This document shows positions 50,365-61,708 of a DNA stretch of 64,000 nt, piece by piece. Location: NCBI RefSeq assembly GCF_022524345.1, contig NZ_JAKWJU010000002.1:2790001-2854000 (forward strand), given 5' to 3'. The DNA is from Streptomyces marispadix (lineage in GTDB: Bacteria > Actinomycetota > Actinomycetes > Streptomycetales > Streptomycetaceae). Under the pieces are notes generated by a model that saw only the letters and a program-made list of their open reading frames with translations, searched no databases and was not told where the DNA came from. The first letter of the stretch is position 1. Each line of letters starts with the position of its first letter. The position numbers and the translations under genes were made by a program.

Positions 50365-50394
50365 CTGACAAGACACGCACGCCCGGGTTAGCGT
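50365..50394 (+). promoter_or_regulatory. msiK promoter
   Basis: CTGACA (50365-50370) and TAGCGT (50389-50394) with an 18-nt spacer form a good vegetative promoter. Just downstream, ACGTTCAC-AGCG-GTGAAACGT (50401-50421) is a near-palindrome that could be an operator. Confidence 0.65.
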
Positions 50395-50476
50395 CACCGC
50401 ACGTTCACAGCGGTGAAACGTACTCCCTTTACGACGGATCGTCCGGCACGTACCTGCCGGTGAAGGAGACAACAAC

Positions 50477-51601
<1,125 letters not shown>

Positions 51602-51679
51602 CCTCCCTGCGTCGCACGTCGAACGTCGAACACAACGCTTCGAACGCCTCACGTCGAACGCCACGCGACGAACGTCGCG

Positions 51680-51725
51680 AAGGGGCCGTACGTCCGGATC
51701 AACTCCGGGGCGTACGGCCCCTTTT
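51680..51725 (+). terminator. msiK terminator
   Basis: AAGGGGCCGTACG (51680-51692) pairs perfectly with CGTACGGCCCCTT (51711-51723), followed by TT. Confidence 0.9.
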
Positions 51726-51869
51726 CGTCGCCTCCCACGGCCTTCTCGGCGGCCCGCGTCCCGCTGCCGGGCCCGGGGCGTCAACTCCGGTTCGGAACAC
51801 CCCCGTGCGCCGTCGCTCAGCAGGGTGACCGAATGTCGCCAAATCGCCACTCTTCGCTACGATCGCGGC

Positions 51870-52295
51870 GTGAACCACGTAGCACGGCGAATCGGCCGAT
51901 CTCTCGCTCTAGTTCTCCCCGTCGTACTCGTCCTCTCCGGGACGCTCGCCGTAGCGAGCGTGCCGTGGAGTTCGTCTTCGTCGGGGACGCAGATGCTCAC
52001 GGCGTCCGAGCACAAGGCGTCGAGTCCCGCGACGGGCGCCGCCCCTCGTGCCCCGCAGGAAGTACTGCGTGACCGTCTCGTCGCCGAGTTGCAGGAGAAG
52101 AATCCGGGTGTGGCGCTGACCCGGCTCCAGGGGGAGATGGCACGGCGGCCCTCGCTGGCCGGGCACTGCGCGTCGCTCGCGCGTGCGCTGGGGCGTGCCG
52201 CCGTGCAGAAGTACGGCAGTGTGCAGCGCGCCGGGCACTGGGCGCGTCCCGTGTGCGACACCTCGTACGCCACCGGCGTCTCGCGGATGGGCTGA
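51870..52295 (+). CDS. secreted hypothetical protein
   Basis: A 141-aa protein with an N-terminal signal or anchor (LALVLPVVLVLSGTLAVASVP) and a small exported domain with two Cys and a helical pattern (GHCASLARALGRAAVQKYG, WARPVCDTSYATGV). Unknown function. The GTG at 51870 lies 6 nt after TACGAT (51858-51863 region), the spacing of a leaderless transcript. Confidence 0.7.
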   Translation: MNHVARRIGRSLALVLPVVLVLSGTLAVASVPWSSSSSGTQMLTASEHKASSPATGAAPRAPQEVLRDRLVAELQEKNPGVALTRLQGEMARRPSLAGHCASLARALGRAAVQKYGSVQRAGHWARPVCDTSYATGVSRMG

Positions 52296-52366
52296 GCCGG
52301 GGCCTGGGCCGGGCCCGCCCGCGTCCACCACCGGCAGCCCCGCGCCCTGCGCATAGGGTGCGCTGC

Positions 52367-53128
52367 ATGATGCGACTCCCCACCCAAGCCGTGATCCTCG
52401 CCGGTGGCCAGGGGTCACGGCTGCGGCCGTACACCGACGACCGTCCGAAGCCGATGGTCGAGATCCCCGGCACCGGAACGCCCATCATCGGGCACCAGTT
52501 GGCCTGGCTGGCCGCCGAGGGCGTCACCGATGTCGTCGTCTCCTGCGGGCACTTGGCCGACGTGCTCGGCAACTGGCTCGCGACGGCGGAACTTCCGGAC
52601 GCGCCGGACGGAAGTCCGTTGCGCACCAAGGTGGTTGTGGAGGAGAAGCCGCTCGGCAGGGGCGGGGGTCTCAAGTACGCCGCTGCCTCGCTGCCCCGGC
52701 CGGACGAGCCCTGGTACGCCACCAACGGCGACATCTGGACGCGCTTCGCGCTGCGCGAGATGGCCGCCTTCCACGGGGAGCGCGACGCGGTCGCCACGCT
52801 CGCGCTCGCCCGGCCGCGCATCCCGTGGGGGGCGGTGGAGACCGATCCGTTCGGTCACGTCCTCGACTTCATCGAGGCTCCGCCGTCCCCGTACCTGGTC
52901 AACGCCGGTGTGTACGTGTTCTCTTCGGTGTTCGCCGGGATGCTGCCGGACCAAGGCGACCACGAGCGTACGACGTTCCCCCGGCTCGCCCGTGAACGTA
53001 CGCTCGCGGGCTTCCAGTTGCCGCAGGGCGCGTACTGGCGGGCCATCGACACCGCCAAGGACCTGGAGGAGGCGGCGAAGGAACTACGCGCGGCGCAGGG
53101 CGAGTTGGGCAGAACGGCAGCCGAGTAG
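52367..53128 (+). CDS. NDP-sugar nucleotidyltransferase
   Basis: A 253-aa nucleotidyltransferase (GalU/RfbA/HddC type). Nucleotide motif AVILAGGQGSRLRPYTDDRPKPMVEI, then IGHQLAWLAAEGVTDVVVSCG, EEKPLGRGGGLKYA and TNGDIWTRF with the metal-binding Asp; the end WRAIDTAKDLEEA fits. It makes an NDP-sugar of unknown identity. ATG 52367 lies 7 nt after TAGGGT, suggesting a leaderless mRNA; a second ATG follows directly. Confidence 0.85.
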   Translation: MMRLPTQAVILAGGQGSRLRPYTDDRPKPMVEIPGTGTPIIGHQLAWLAAEGVTDVVVSCGHLADVLGNWLATAELPDAPDGSPLRTKVVVEEKPLGRGGGLKYAAASLPRPDEPWYATNGDIWTRFALREMAAFHGERDAVATLALARPRIPWGAVETDPFGHVLDFIEAPPSPYLVNAGVYVFSSVFAGMLPDQGDHERTTFPRLARERTLAGFQLPQGAYWRAIDTAKDLEEAAKELRAAQGELGRTAAE

Positions 53129-53237
53129 ATCCCCGGCCCTGGTTCCCAGACCGAGACTTGAAGGGGCCGGGGCCGGGTACCTGAGCTGCGCTGCGCCCGC
53201 CCTTCCGCTGTCCTGCCTGCGTCCGGTCGAGCACCCC

Positions 53238-55091
53238 TCAGCCGAGCAGACCGCCCAGTCCGCCCCCGCTGCCGCCCGAGGACGAGCCACCGCTGCTGCC
53301 GCCGCCCGAGGCCGAACTCCCGCTTCCGGGGCCGTAGTCGGCGCCGCCGCCCCCGCCGCCGTCGCTGCCGCCCGTGGTGGTGCCGCGGCTCTGAGCCGAC
53401 CCCGTACCCGGCGCCGACTGCTGCGGCGGCTGTGCACCGGGGGCGGACTCCCTCGGCACCTGTACGGTCTCCCGCTGGCTGGGCCGCGACGTATCTCCGT
53501 GGTGCCGCTCGTCCGGTGAGGCCGAGGACGAGGGGCCTCCGGACCGGCGGCCGTCCGTACCGGCACTGGCCTGGGCATGTCCGCCCGCGGGGCGCCCGCT
53601 GTCCGTACGGGCCCCGGGCTCCTTCGGCAGGGGCGAGCCGGGAAGCTGATTGGCCGGGGGCTCGCCGGGCTCGGGCACCTTGGCGGTGTGCGAGGCACGC
53701 ACGGCGCCGCCCAGCATGGAGCCGGTCAGCATCGCGAGCCCGGTGATGAGCGTCGCGATCATCGCGCCGCGGCGGAGCACCCGGCGCCGCAGCTCGCGTA
53801 GTTCGGCACGGGGCCCCAGCTTGCGCCAGGCGTCGGCGGCGAGCCGGCCGTCGACGGAGTAGACGGGTGCGCCGGCGAGGATCAGCGGGCTCCAGGCGGC
53901 GAGATAGATGATGTCGGGCGCCTCGTAGACCGGGCCGGAACTCCAGCTCACCGTCATCAGCAGGGCCGCCGACAGCAGCGCGCCGATGGATGCCGCGAGC
54001 CGCTGCCAGAGACCGCAGACCGTCAGCACGCCGATGATGATCTGGAGGAACGCCACGGTCAGCCCGGAACCCACGGGATGCGCCAGCGCGAACTCACGCA
54101 GCGGGGACGCCACGGCCCACGGTTCGAGGGAACGCAGCCAGGTCACCATCGAGCCCCGTGCGTCGCCGTCGAAGTAGACCGGGTCGCACAGCTTGCCCAT
54201 CCCGGCGTAGACCGAGATGAAGCCGAGGAAGATCCGCATGGGGAGCAGTACGACACCGAGGTTCATCCGGCGGCCGGGGTAGTACGCCTGGCGCCGTGCG
54301 GTCTCGGCGGTCTCGCCCCGCGCGCCGTGGCGGGCGGCCGGGTCCTCGAACTCCCGGTGCGGGAGCGGCTGTTCGCCGTACGGCGGAAGGTCGCCGTGGG
54401 CGCCGTGTCCGCCGTGTCCGCCGTCGGGGCCGTCCGTCCATTCGCCCTCGTCGAAGGCTCCGCGCGCCGGGCGCACCCCGTAGAGCAGGGACCCCGGATG
54501 CCGGGGCTGCGGCTGCGTCGTCTCGGGCGAACGCGGTCCTCGCGGGCCGACGACCGTGTGCGGTGGTACTGCGTCCTCGTCGATCCGCGGCAGCACCTGC
54601 GTGGTGGAGCCCGCTGGTTCCGCGGGCTCGCGGCCCGGCTCCCGGCTCCGTTCCCAGCCCGCCTCACGGTTGCCGGAGCGAGCGTGCGGCAGGCGGGTCG
54701 CTCCGGTGTCGTCGGGGCTGGTGGTGTACACGACGCCCTCGGCCGTGTGCACGATGCCGTCGGTACGTACGACCCGGGCCCGGTCCGCCTGTCCGCCCCA
54801 GGCGACGGGCGTACCGGACACGACACCGGCTTGGGCGGACTGCGCGGAGGGAGCGGGCACACCGGGCACAGCAGGGGTCTGTCCGGTGGCTGCGGCGACG
54901 GATTCGGCGGCGCGCGGCGCGAGTTGAACCCGGAAACTCGCGTGGGTGACGACTACCTCGGCGGGGTCGGAGGGGACCTTGACCGAACTCAGCACCGGTT
55001 CGTCGTCGTAGAAACCGCTCGGGCCGCCCTGTCGGGTGTCCCCAGGACGCCGGCCCGAGGGGTCGGGCGTGCGGGGTGTTCTGGTGTCCAC
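53238..55091 (-). CDS. DoxX-family membrane protein with long disordered arms
   Basis: A 617-aa protein. Residues 1-285 are Pro/Gly/Arg-rich and disordered. Residues 286-440 are a DoxX four-helix domain (LLPMRIFLGFISVYAGMGKL, VAFLQIIIGVLTVCGLW, LSAALLMTVSW, YLAAWSPLILAGAPVYSVDGRL). A further membrane helix (AMIATLITGLAMLTGSMLGG) is followed by 145 residues of Ser/Gly/Pro repeats. DoxX proteins relate to quinone or thiosulfate redox and membrane oxidoreductase complexes. The role here is unknown; the arms probably lie on opposite membrane faces. Confidence 0.8.
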   Translation of the reverse strand: MDTRTPRTPDPSGRRPGDTRQGGPSGFYDDEPVLSSVKVPSDPAEVVVTHASFRVQLAPRAAESVAAATGQTPAVPGVPAPSAQSAQAGVVSGTPVAWGGQADRARVVRTDGIVHTAEGVVYTTSPDDTGATRLPHARSGNREAGWERSREPGREPAEPAGSTTQVLPRIDEDAVPPHTVVGPRGPRSPETTQPQPRHPGSLLYGVRPARGAFDEGEWTDGPDGGHGGHGAHGDLPPYGEQPLPHREFEDPAARHGARGETAETARRQAYYPGRRMNLGVVLLPMRIFLGFISVYAGMGKLCDPVYFDGDARGSMVTWLRSLEPWAVASPLREFALAHPVGSGLTVAFLQIIIGVLTVCGLWQRLAASIGALLSAALLMTVSWSSGPVYEAPDIIYLAAWSPLILAGAPVYSVDGRLAADAWRKLGPRAELRELRRRVLRRGAMIATLITGLAMLTGSMLGGAVRASHTAKVPEPGEPPANQLPGSPLPKEPGARTDSGRPAGGHAQASAGTDGRRSGGPSSSASPDERHHGDTSRPSQRETVQVPRESAPGAQPPQQSAPGTGSAQSRGTTTGGSDGGGGGGADYGPGSGSSASGGGSSGGSSSGGSGGGLGGLLG

Positions 55092-55385
55092 ACTGATCTA
55101 ACCGAGTGACGGACGCTTAAGACACTGCCTTGACCGCCCCGATCTGTCGGAGGTCCGTCAAGGGAGGTCCGGGCGGGTCCGCCAATGCGTCGAGCCGGAA
55201 TCCGGGGGCGGCTCAACTACGGCCCGGACCCGGCCACTTGCGGCACCCCGCAGGCTCAACTCCGTGCAGTCCCCTCTGGCCGGGCTCGGTCCAGGCCCCG
55301 GCCCCCGAGTGCGACTACGGCCCAGGCCCGGCGCTTCCGGCCCGCCCCGGCTCGACTGCCGTACAGGCCCGGTCACTTCAGCGCC

Positions 55386-55450
55386 GCCACGCCTCAACTC
55401 CGGCGCCGCGCAGTCCCATAGAGCGCCACGCCTCAACTCCGGCGCCGCGC
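55386..55450. repeat. 26-bp direct repeat at the rlmB 3' end
   Basis: GCCACGCCTCAACTCCGGCG and the following CGCGC recur 39 bp apart (55386-55411 and 55425-55450). The second copy contains the rlmB stop and last codons, so the gene end was duplicated downstream. The gap 55130-55432 is otherwise gene-free and made of short degenerate GC repeats. Confidence 0.75.
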
Positions 55451-56386
55451 CGCCTCGTAGAGCACCACGCCCGCCGCGACTCCGGCGTTCAGCGACTCCG
55501 CGCCGCCGGGCATCGGGATCCGTACCCGTACGTCGCAGGTCTCGCCCACCAGCCGGGACAGGCCCTTGCCCTCGCTTCCGACGACGATCACGACCGGGCC
55601 GTCCAGCGCCTCCAGCTCCGGCAGCTCCACGTCGCCGTCCGCCGCGAGGCCGACGACCATCATCCCGGCCTTCTGATAACTCTCCAGCGCACGCGTGAGG
55701 TTGGCGGCGCGGGCGACCGGTGTGCGCGCTGCCGCGCCCGCCGAGGTCTTCCAGGCGCCCGCGGTCATGCCCGCGGCCCTGCGCTCCGGTACGACGACGC
55801 CGTGCCCGCCGAACGCCGAGACGGAGCGTACGACCGCGCCCAGATTTCGCGGGTCGGTGATCCCGTCCAGCGCGACGATCAGCGGGTCCTCGCCCTCGTC
55901 GAGGGCCGCCTCCGAGAGGTCGTCCGGGTGCGCGTACTCGTACTCCGGGACCTGGAGCACCACGCCCTGGTGGTGCAGGCCCCTGGTCATACGGTCCAGC
56001 TCGGGCTTGGGCGCCTCCATGAGATGGATGTCGCCGTACTCGCCGGCGAGGCGCACCGCCTCACGCACCCTGTCGTCGTTGTCGATGAACTGCTGTACGT
56101 AGAGCGTCGTCGCCGGTACCTGCTCGCGCAGCGCCTCCACGACCGAGTTGCGGCCGACGACCAGTTCGGCCGTGCTCCTGCCGCTGCCCTTGCCGCGCTG
56201 CGGACGGCCCTGTGCACGGCGGGCCTTGGCCTGCGCGGCGCGCTGCTTGGCGTGGCCCTTGCGCATCTCGGCGGGCGGCGTGGGGCCCTTGCCCTCAAGG
56301 CCGCGGCGCCGCTTGCCGCCGCTGCCGACCTGCGCGCCCTTCTTGTTGGACGTACGCCGGTTGGGGCGCTGGCTGTTCCCGGCCAT
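55433..56386 (-). CDS. rlmB: 23S rRNA (guanosine-2'-O-)-methyltransferase RlmB
   Basis: A 317-aa SPOUT methyltransferase for G2251 of 23S rRNA. The N-terminal 75 residues are basic ([20 protein letters not shown]). The substrate-binding domain starts at [15 protein letters not shown], and the knotted SAM domain has [20 protein letters not shown] (motif 1), [18 protein letters not shown] (motif 2) and [22 protein letters not shown] (motif 3). It is close upstream of cysS in reverse order, as in other Streptomyces. Confidence 0.95.
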   Translation of the reverse strand: MAGNSQRPNRRTSNKKGAQVGSGGKRRRGLEGKGPTPPAEMRKGHAKQRAAQAKARRAQGRPQRGKGSGRSTAELVVGRNSVVEALREQVPATTLYVQQFIDNDDRVREAVRLAGEYGDIHLMEAPKPELDRMTRGLHHQGVVLQVPEYEYAHPDDLSEAALDEGEDPLIVALDGITDPRNLGAVVRSVSAFGGHGVVVPERRAAGMTAGAWKTSAGAAARTPVARAANLTRALESYQKAGMMVVGLAADGDVELPELEALDGPVVIVVGSEGKGLSRLVGETCDVRVRIPMPGGAESLNAGVAAGVVLYEAARRRS

Positions 56387-56556
56387 CGGGCACCTGTTCC
56401 TCTGCTGGTCTTCGCTGGTCTCGCGCCTGGTTTCCGGGCGGCTGCGGCCATTATTCCGGAGGGCAGGGCCTACCGAAGAAGTGGATCATCGAGCGGGGGC
56501 GGACGGCCCGCCCGTCCCCTCGATCCGGCCCGTCCGGGCGCCCGGTCCGCCACGGC

Positions 56557-57972
56557 TCAGTGGCCGCCGCTGCCGCCCAGCTCCCAGCGCGGCCCCGACG
56601 GGGTGTCCTCGATCACCAGCCCCGCCTGCTTCAGCTCGTCGCGGATGGCGTCCGCCGTGGCGTAGTCCTTGCGCTGGCGCGCGGCCTGCCGCTGGTCGAG
56701 TACGAGACGCACCAACGAGTCCACCACGTCGCGCAGTTCGCCGCCCCGCCCGGCGTCGGTCGCGCTGGACTGCCACCGCGAGTCGAGCGGGTCGAGGCCG
56801 AGGATGCCCAGCATCGCCCTCACGTCCGCGAACTTCTGCGCAGTCGCGTCCTTGTCGTCCTCGCTCATGGCGGCGTTGCCTTGCCGAACGGTGTTGTGCA
56901 CCACGGCCAGCGCCTGCGGCACCGCGAAGTCGTCGTCCATCGCCTCGGCGAACGCAGCCGGTACCTCGTCGGCCGGACGTACGTCGCCCACCGTCTCCCC
57001 CGCACGCTGGAGGAAGCCCTCGATGCGGCCGAAGGCGGCGTCCGCCTCGCGCAGCGACTCGTCGCTGTACTCGATCGTGGAGCGGTAGTGCGGCGAGGCC
57101 AGGTAGTAGCGCAGCACGATGGGGCGCCAGTGCTTGACCATCTCGCTGACGAGCACGGAGTTGCCGAGCGACTTGCTCATCTTCTCGCCGCTCATGGTGA
57201 CCCAGGCGTTGTGCGCCCAGTAGCGCGCGAATCCGTCGCCGTACGCCTTCGACTGCGCGATCTCGTTCTCGTGATGGGGGAAGACCAGGTCGACGCCGCC
57301 GCCGTGCAGGTCGAAGGAGGCACCGAGATACTTGTGCGCCATGGCAGAGCACTCCAGGTGCCAGCCGGGGCGCCCGCGCCCCCAGGGCGTCTCCCAGCTC
57401 GGCTCGCCGGGCTTGGCGGCCTTCCACATGGCGAAGTCGCGGGGGTCGCGCTTGCCGGTCTCGCCCTCGCCCTCGGGCTGGAGGAGGTTGTCCAACTCCT
57501 GGTTGGAGAGCTGGAGATAGCCGTCGTAGGAGCGGACGTCGAAGTAGACGTTCCCGTCGGCGGCATATGCGTGACCGTCGTCGATGAGCTTCCGCATCAT
57601 CTCGATCATCTCGGGAATGTGGCCGGTCGCCCGGGGCTCGTACGTGGGCGGCAGGCAGCCGAGTGCTTCGTACGCGGCGGTGAAGGCACGCTCGTTGTCG
57701 TAACCGATGGACCACCAGGGCCTGTTCTGCTCCTCGGCCTTGACGATGATCTTGTCGTCGATGTCCGTCACGTTCCGCACGAACGTGACCTCGAAGCCGC
57801 GGTGGGCGAACCAGCGGCGCATGATGTCGAAGTTGAGGCCGGACCTGATGTGCCCGATGTGCGGGGCGGCCTGCACTGTGGCGCCACACAGGTAGATCGA
57901 GACATGGCCCGGCGTCTGCGGGACGAAGTCGCGGATCTGCCGGCTGCTGGTGTCGTACAGGCGAATGCTCAC
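56557..57972 (-). CDS. cysS: cysteinyl-tRNA synthetase
   Basis: A 471-aa class Ia synthetase. Zinc ligand C29 in YLCGATVQ, H38-I-G-H41, the Cys/His zinc set in [14 protein letters not shown], and the KMSKS loop [10 protein letters not shown]. The C-terminal anticodon domain ends [20 protein letters not shown]. Length is normal. The GTG start lies 6 nt after TACCCT, so the transcript may be leaderless. Confidence 0.97.
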   Translation of the reverse strand: MSIRLYDTSSRQIRDFVPQTPGHVSIYLCGATVQAAPHIGHIRSGLNFDIMRRWFAHRGFEVTFVRNVTDIDDKIIVKAEEQNRPWWSIGYDNERAFTAAYEALGCLPPTYEPRATGHIPEMIEMMRKLIDDGHAYAADGNVYFDVRSYDGYLQLSNQELDNLLQPEGEGETGKRDPRDFAMWKAAKPGEPSWETPWGRGRPGWHLECSAMAHKYLGASFDLHGGGVDLVFPHHENEIAQSKAYGDGFARYWAHNAWVTMSGEKMSKSLGNSVLVSEMVKHWRPIVLRYYLASPHYRSTIEYSDESLREADAAFGRIEGFLQRAGETVGDVRPADEVPAAFAEAMDDDFAVPQALAVVHNTVRQGNAAMSEDDKDATAQKFADVRAMLGILGLDPLDSRWQSSATDAGRGGELRDVVDSLVRLVLDQRQAARQRKDYATADAIRDELKQAGLVIEDTPSGPRWELGGSGGH

Positions 57973-58189
57973 GCGACCAGGGTAGTGGGCCGGTGAGGCG
58001 TGATGCTTCGCACACCCGGCATCGTGCGTCGGATCGGTGACAGACGTCAGAGCGGCGGACGTGGGGACACGGATCAGTGCAGCGCGGTGGATACGGGGAC
58101 GGATGCGGATACGTGCACGGATTGCACGGAGGGCCCGCCCGGGCCCTCCGTGGTGGGCTGTGCGTGCCCGATAGACGTGCGGGCGCCGG

Positions 58190-58597
58190 TCAGAGGCGTC
58201 CGACGACCTTGCGGGGGCTGACCCTTACGACGACCCGCTCGGCGTCCTGCCCCGAATACGGGTTGAAGTCCGCGTACTTCTTGCCCACGTACTTCTGTGC
58301 CAGCTCGTCGATCAGCTCCTGGCCGCCCTCGGTGGTCAGGCTGGCCGTACCACGGATCTCCGCGTACGTGTACGGGGCGTCGGCGGGCTGCACCATGACC
58401 GTCACCCGCGGATCGCGCTGGAGATTGAGCGTCTTGCGGCGGTCGACGGTGGTGGAGATCAACAGCTCGTCGCCGTCACGCTTCACCCACACCGGCGATA
58501 CCTGCGGACTTCCGTCGGGCTGGATCGTCGCGATGCTGACGAAGATCGGGGTGTCCAGAACCTGCTTGAGGCTGTCGGAGAGCTGTGCTGCTGCCAC
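58190..58597 (-). CDS. PPOX-class F420-dependent oxidoreductase
   Basis: A 135-aa split-barrel flavin/F420 protein: [63 protein letters not shown] and [11 protein letters not shown]420-dependent reductases of this size are common in actinobacteria. Substrate unknown. GTG 58597 has GAGAAGG upstream. Confidence 0.9.
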   Translation of the reverse strand: MAAAQLSDSLKQVLDTPIFVSIATIQPDGSPQVSPVWVKRDGDELLISTTVDRRKTLNLQRDPRVTVMVQPADAPYTYAEIRGTASLTTEGGQELIDELAQKYVGKKYADFNPYSGQDAERVVVRVSPRKVVGRL

Positions 58598-58719
58598 GGG
58601 GGTCGCCTTCTCTCGGGGCGTCGGGTCTCTTGCGGTCGGTCGTCGGTGTACGCGGCGGGCGGCGCCGCATCACCTCCAACACCGTTGCGGCGCAAGGTGT
58701 TCCGCTCCGCGGCCCGCGC

Positions 58720-59301
58720 TCACGCGGACGGTGGACCCTGAGCCCCCGACGGCAGCAGCAGCGCCGTGGCCATCGCCGCCAGGCCCTCGCCGCGGCCGGT
58801 CAGCCCCAACCCGTCGGTCGTCGTGCCCGATACGGAGACGGGAGCGGCGACCGCCGCGGACAGGGCCCGCTGTGCCTCCTCGCGGCGCTTGCCGATCTTC
58901 GGCCGTACGCCGATCACCTGGACGGCGACGTTGCCGATCACGAAGCCCGCAGAACGCACGATCCGCGCGGCCTCGGTGAGCAGCGCCACGCCCGGCGCAC
59001 CGGCCCACTCGGGGCGGTCCGTGCCGAAGTGAGCGCCCAGATCGCCGAGTTGAGCGGCGGAGAACAGCGCGTCGCAGGCGGCGTGCGCGGCGACGTCGCC
59101 GTCGGAGTGCCCGGCGAGGCCATAGCGCTCGCCCTCCCACAGCAGCCCCGCGCACCACAGTTCGCGGCCCTCCTCGAAGGCGTGCACATCGGTGCCGATG
59201 CCGACCAGCGGGACCGCCGCCGGGCCCGCCGTCCGGGAGCCCGTCCCGGAGTCAGCCCCTCGCCGGGGCCCCGTACGGGAGCCGGACTCTTCAGAAGCCA
59301 T
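58720..59301 (-). CDS. ispF: 2-C-methyl-D-erythritol 2,4-cyclodiphosphate synthase
   Basis: A 193-aa MEP-pathway enzyme that forms MEcPP. Zinc site GIGTDVHAF (DxH) and [39 protein letters not shown]-terminal [21 protein letters not shown]. The first 30 residues are a disordered extension not seen in most IspF proteins. The start overlaps the ispD 3' end by 11 nt, so the two are coupled. Confidence 0.96.
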   Translation of the reverse strand: MASEESGSRTGPRRGADSGTGSRTAGPAAVPLVGIGTDVHAFEEGRELWCAGLLWEGERYGLAGHSDGDVAAHAACDALFSAAQLGDLGAHFGTDRPEWAGAPGVALLTEAARIVRSAGFVIGNVAVQVIGVRPKIGKRREEAQRALSAAVAAPVSVSGTTTDGLGLTGRGEGLAAMATALLLPSGAQGPPSA

Positions 59302-60136
59302 CGGTCGCGCGCCTCCTCGCCAGTACCGCCTCGGCCAGCACGAGATCGAGCGGCCGCGTCACCTTGAACGCCTCGTCATGCCCCGGTACGACCACGACCT
59401 CCACGCCGAGCCGCTCCACCATGCCCGCGTCGTCCGTGGCGCCGTCGCCCTCCCGCGCCACCTGGGCGTGCGCGGCGGCCAGCACCTTCAACTCGAAGCC
59501 CTGCGGCGTCTGTACGGCACGCAGCCGCGAACGCTCCGGCGTCCCGGTCACGGGCTCCGGGCCACCGTCGTCCCGTACCCGTACCTCCTTGACGGTGTCC
59601 GCCACCGGCAGGGCCGGCACCACCGCGGGCGCGCCCTCCCGTACGGCCGCCGCCACCGCGTCCACGGTCTCGACCGGCACCAGGGGACGTGCGGCGTCGT
59701 GTACGAGCACGGAGTCCACGTCGTCCGGGAGCGCGGCGAGCCCCAGACGTACCGAGTCCTGCCGGGTCTCACCGCCGGGCACGACCAGGACGTCCGACGT
59801 CTCGGAGGGAGCGGTGTGCTCGTCGAGCAGCCGCCGCACCTCGTCGGCGCCGTCCGGCGGTGCCACCACGACGACGAGGGAGACGGAACGTGAGCGGGTC
59901 ATGGCGCGCACGGCATGGACCAGCATCGGCGTACCGCTCAGCGCGCGCAGCGCTTTGGGAGCGCCGGGGCCGAGCCGCAGGCCACGGCCGGCAGCGGGAA
60001 TGACGGCGGCCGTGCGGTGCCCGGAAGAGGCGGATCGCGACGCGACGGGACCGGTCGCGGTGTCGTCCACCGGACCCGCTCCGCCTGGTCCTTGCGGGTG
60101 GTCGTGGGGCGACTCGCCTGCGGATTGGATTGACAT
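59291..60136 (-). CDS. ispD: 2-C-methyl-D-erythritol 4-phosphate cytidylyltransferase
   Basis: A 281-aa MEP-pathway enzyme joining CTP and MEP. CTP loop [21 protein letters not shown], then [36 protein letters not shown] and [11 protein letters not shown] disordered N-terminus of about 42 residues precedes the fold. ATG 60136 is chosen; a more upstream in-frame start would only lengthen this tail. Followed by ispF with overlap. Confidence 0.95.
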   Translation of the reverse strand: MSIQSAGESPHDHPQGPGGAGPVDDTATGPVASRSASSGHRTAAVIPAAGRGLRLGPGAPKALRALSGTPMLVHAVRAMTRSRSVSLVVVVAPPDGADEVRRLLDEHTAPSETSDVLVVPGGETRQDSVRLGLAALPDDVDSVLVHDAARPLVPVETVDAVAAAVREGAPAVVPALPVADTVKEVRVRDDGGPEPVTGTPERSRLRAVQTPQGFELKVLAAAHAQVAREGDGATDDAGMVERLGVEVVVVPGHDEAFKVTRPLDLVLAEAVLARRRATDGF

Positions 60137-60647
60137 GGGTCGCACGTTCAGGTTTGTGTCCTCAGCCGTTATGGGTATGGCCTGGGGGTACCCCCGGCCG
60201 CAGGTTGGGGGCGTGCCGGGCGCGAGCCTGACCGGCCCTTCCGTGATTTCCGGTCCAGGCGGTTGCCCGGGCCCGGCACGCTTCTGGCAGTCGTGGGCGA
60301 CCGTGTGGGAGCGCCACACGACAAGCAGTGACGAGATTACTGAACGCTGCCGGGGGGCCGCTCACCGAGCGTCGAAGACAGCCGTGCGAGCAGCACGGCG
60401 TCATGGGCGTTCCGCTGCGCCGACCGCAGCGTGCTGCACACATGTCGCAGCGCTGGCCTGGACATGCCGCAGCGCTGCACACATGCCGCAGCGCCCGGCG
60501 ACGGACGATGTCACTCGGGCACTGCGGCACAGCCTTGCTCGGTACTGCTTTCAGCTACTGCGTACTGCCTTGAAGCTACGGCCTTGCTCGTCTCTACGAC
60601 GTCTTGACCGGACGGTCAGGGGACGCACGACAGCGCGTCAACTCCCG
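60137..60647. other. gene-free region between ispD and carD with short repeats
   Basis: 510 nt without a convincing gene. At 60440-60494 the motif ACATG(C/T)CGCAGCGC occurs three times (starts at 60440, 60462 and 60481). The region holds the carD 3' flank and the ispD promoter; no clear terminator is seen. Confidence 0.55.
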
Positions 60648-61130
60648 TCAGGACGCGAGGACTTCGTCGAGCAGCGCCTCGGCCTTGTCTTCGTTCGTGT
60701 TCTCCGCGAGAGCCAGCTCGCTCACCAGGATCTGGCGGGCCTTCGCGAGCATCCTCTTCTCACCGGCGGAGAGCCCTCGTTCACGCTCGCGGCGCCACAG
60801 GTCGCGAACGACCTCCGCCACCTTGATCACGTCGCCGGACGCGAGCTTCTCGAGATTCGCCTTGTAGCGCCGGGACCAGTTGGTCGGCTCCTCGGCGTAC
60901 GGTGCACGAAGCACCTCGAAGACCCTGTCCAGCCCGTCCGAACCGACCACATCTCGTACGCCGACGAACTCCGCATTGTCCGCTGGCACACGAACCGTCA
61001 AGTCGCCCTGCGCAACCTTCAGAACCAAGTAGGTCTTGTCCACGCCTTTGATCTGGCGGGTTTCGATAGCCTCGATCAGCGCGGCCCCGTGATGGGGATA
61101 GACCACGGTGTCGCCAACCTTGAACGTCAT
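60648..61130 (-). CDS. carD: CarD-family RNA polymerase-binding regulator
   Basis: A 160-aa essential global regulator that stabilises open promoter complexes. The N-terminal RNAP-binding Tudor-like domain is [21 protein letters not shown]; the C-terminal DNA-binding helices include [16 protein letters not shown] and REVRDLW-type helices with [32 protein letters not shown] precedes ATG 61130. In actinobacteria carD usually precedes ispD-ispF, as here. Confidence 0.97.
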   Translation of the reverse strand: MTFKVGDTVVYPHHGAALIEAIETRQIKGVDKTYLVLKVAQGDLTVRVPADNAEFVGVRDVVGSDGLDRVFEVLRAPYAEEPTNWSRRYKANLEKLASGDVIKVAEVVRDLWRRERERGLSAGEKRMLAKARQILVSELALAENTNEDKAEALLDEVLAS

Positions 61131-61417
61131 GTGTCAGGTACCCCTTCCGTGGCTATCCAGAGTAACACGGAATCGGGCTCTTCTGAATGGCGTTTTCGCA
61201 GGTCAGACCGCATCTCGGGGCTTGACAAGCGGCCCTGTTACGTGCTGCGGACGGCGACTTGTGAAGGGTATTCGCAGGTCGGGGCACTTCTGCGCGCTCG
61301 TCGAAACACAACCGACACGTCCGAAGAAGGTGCTTCAGAAAGCATCTGCTGTCCGTTTTGTCCGGCTGTAAGTCGTCGCCCGTTCGGCCCTCTTCGGCTC
61401 TTCACGGACTTTCCCAA

Positions 61418-61447
61418 GAATTGATCAGCAGTTCCGCTGATCAATTC
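61418..61447. repeat. AT-rich 30-nt perfect inverted repeat upstream of the lipoprotein gene
   Basis: GAATTGATCAGC and GCTGATCAATTC are perfect 12-bp arms around AGTTCC. It is far richer in A/T than its surroundings. It lies 262 nt before the lipoprotein gene and 288 nt before carD, in a 580-nt divergent gap with no gene. Could be an operator or an RNA hairpin. Confidence 0.85.
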
Positions 61448-61708
61448 ACAAGCCGTTCGCATTCTTTACCCCGGAAACGTCCCGGCTGTTGCCCGGTGAG
61501 CATGCTCCCCGCTCTCCCCGCGTACGCGCTTGCCCGGGCGGCGCGCGGCGGGAGGGCCGGGTGCGGGGGCCCCGAAGGCGCTCGGTAATCTGAGCCGAGC
61601 CAGAGATCCACCGTGATCCCGGACCGCCCGTGACCGGTGATCAACCGTATCCGCCCGCGACCGGCTCGTAGTTCGGCCGCCAGAGCACGCCCAGGAGTTG
61701 CCGCCGCC

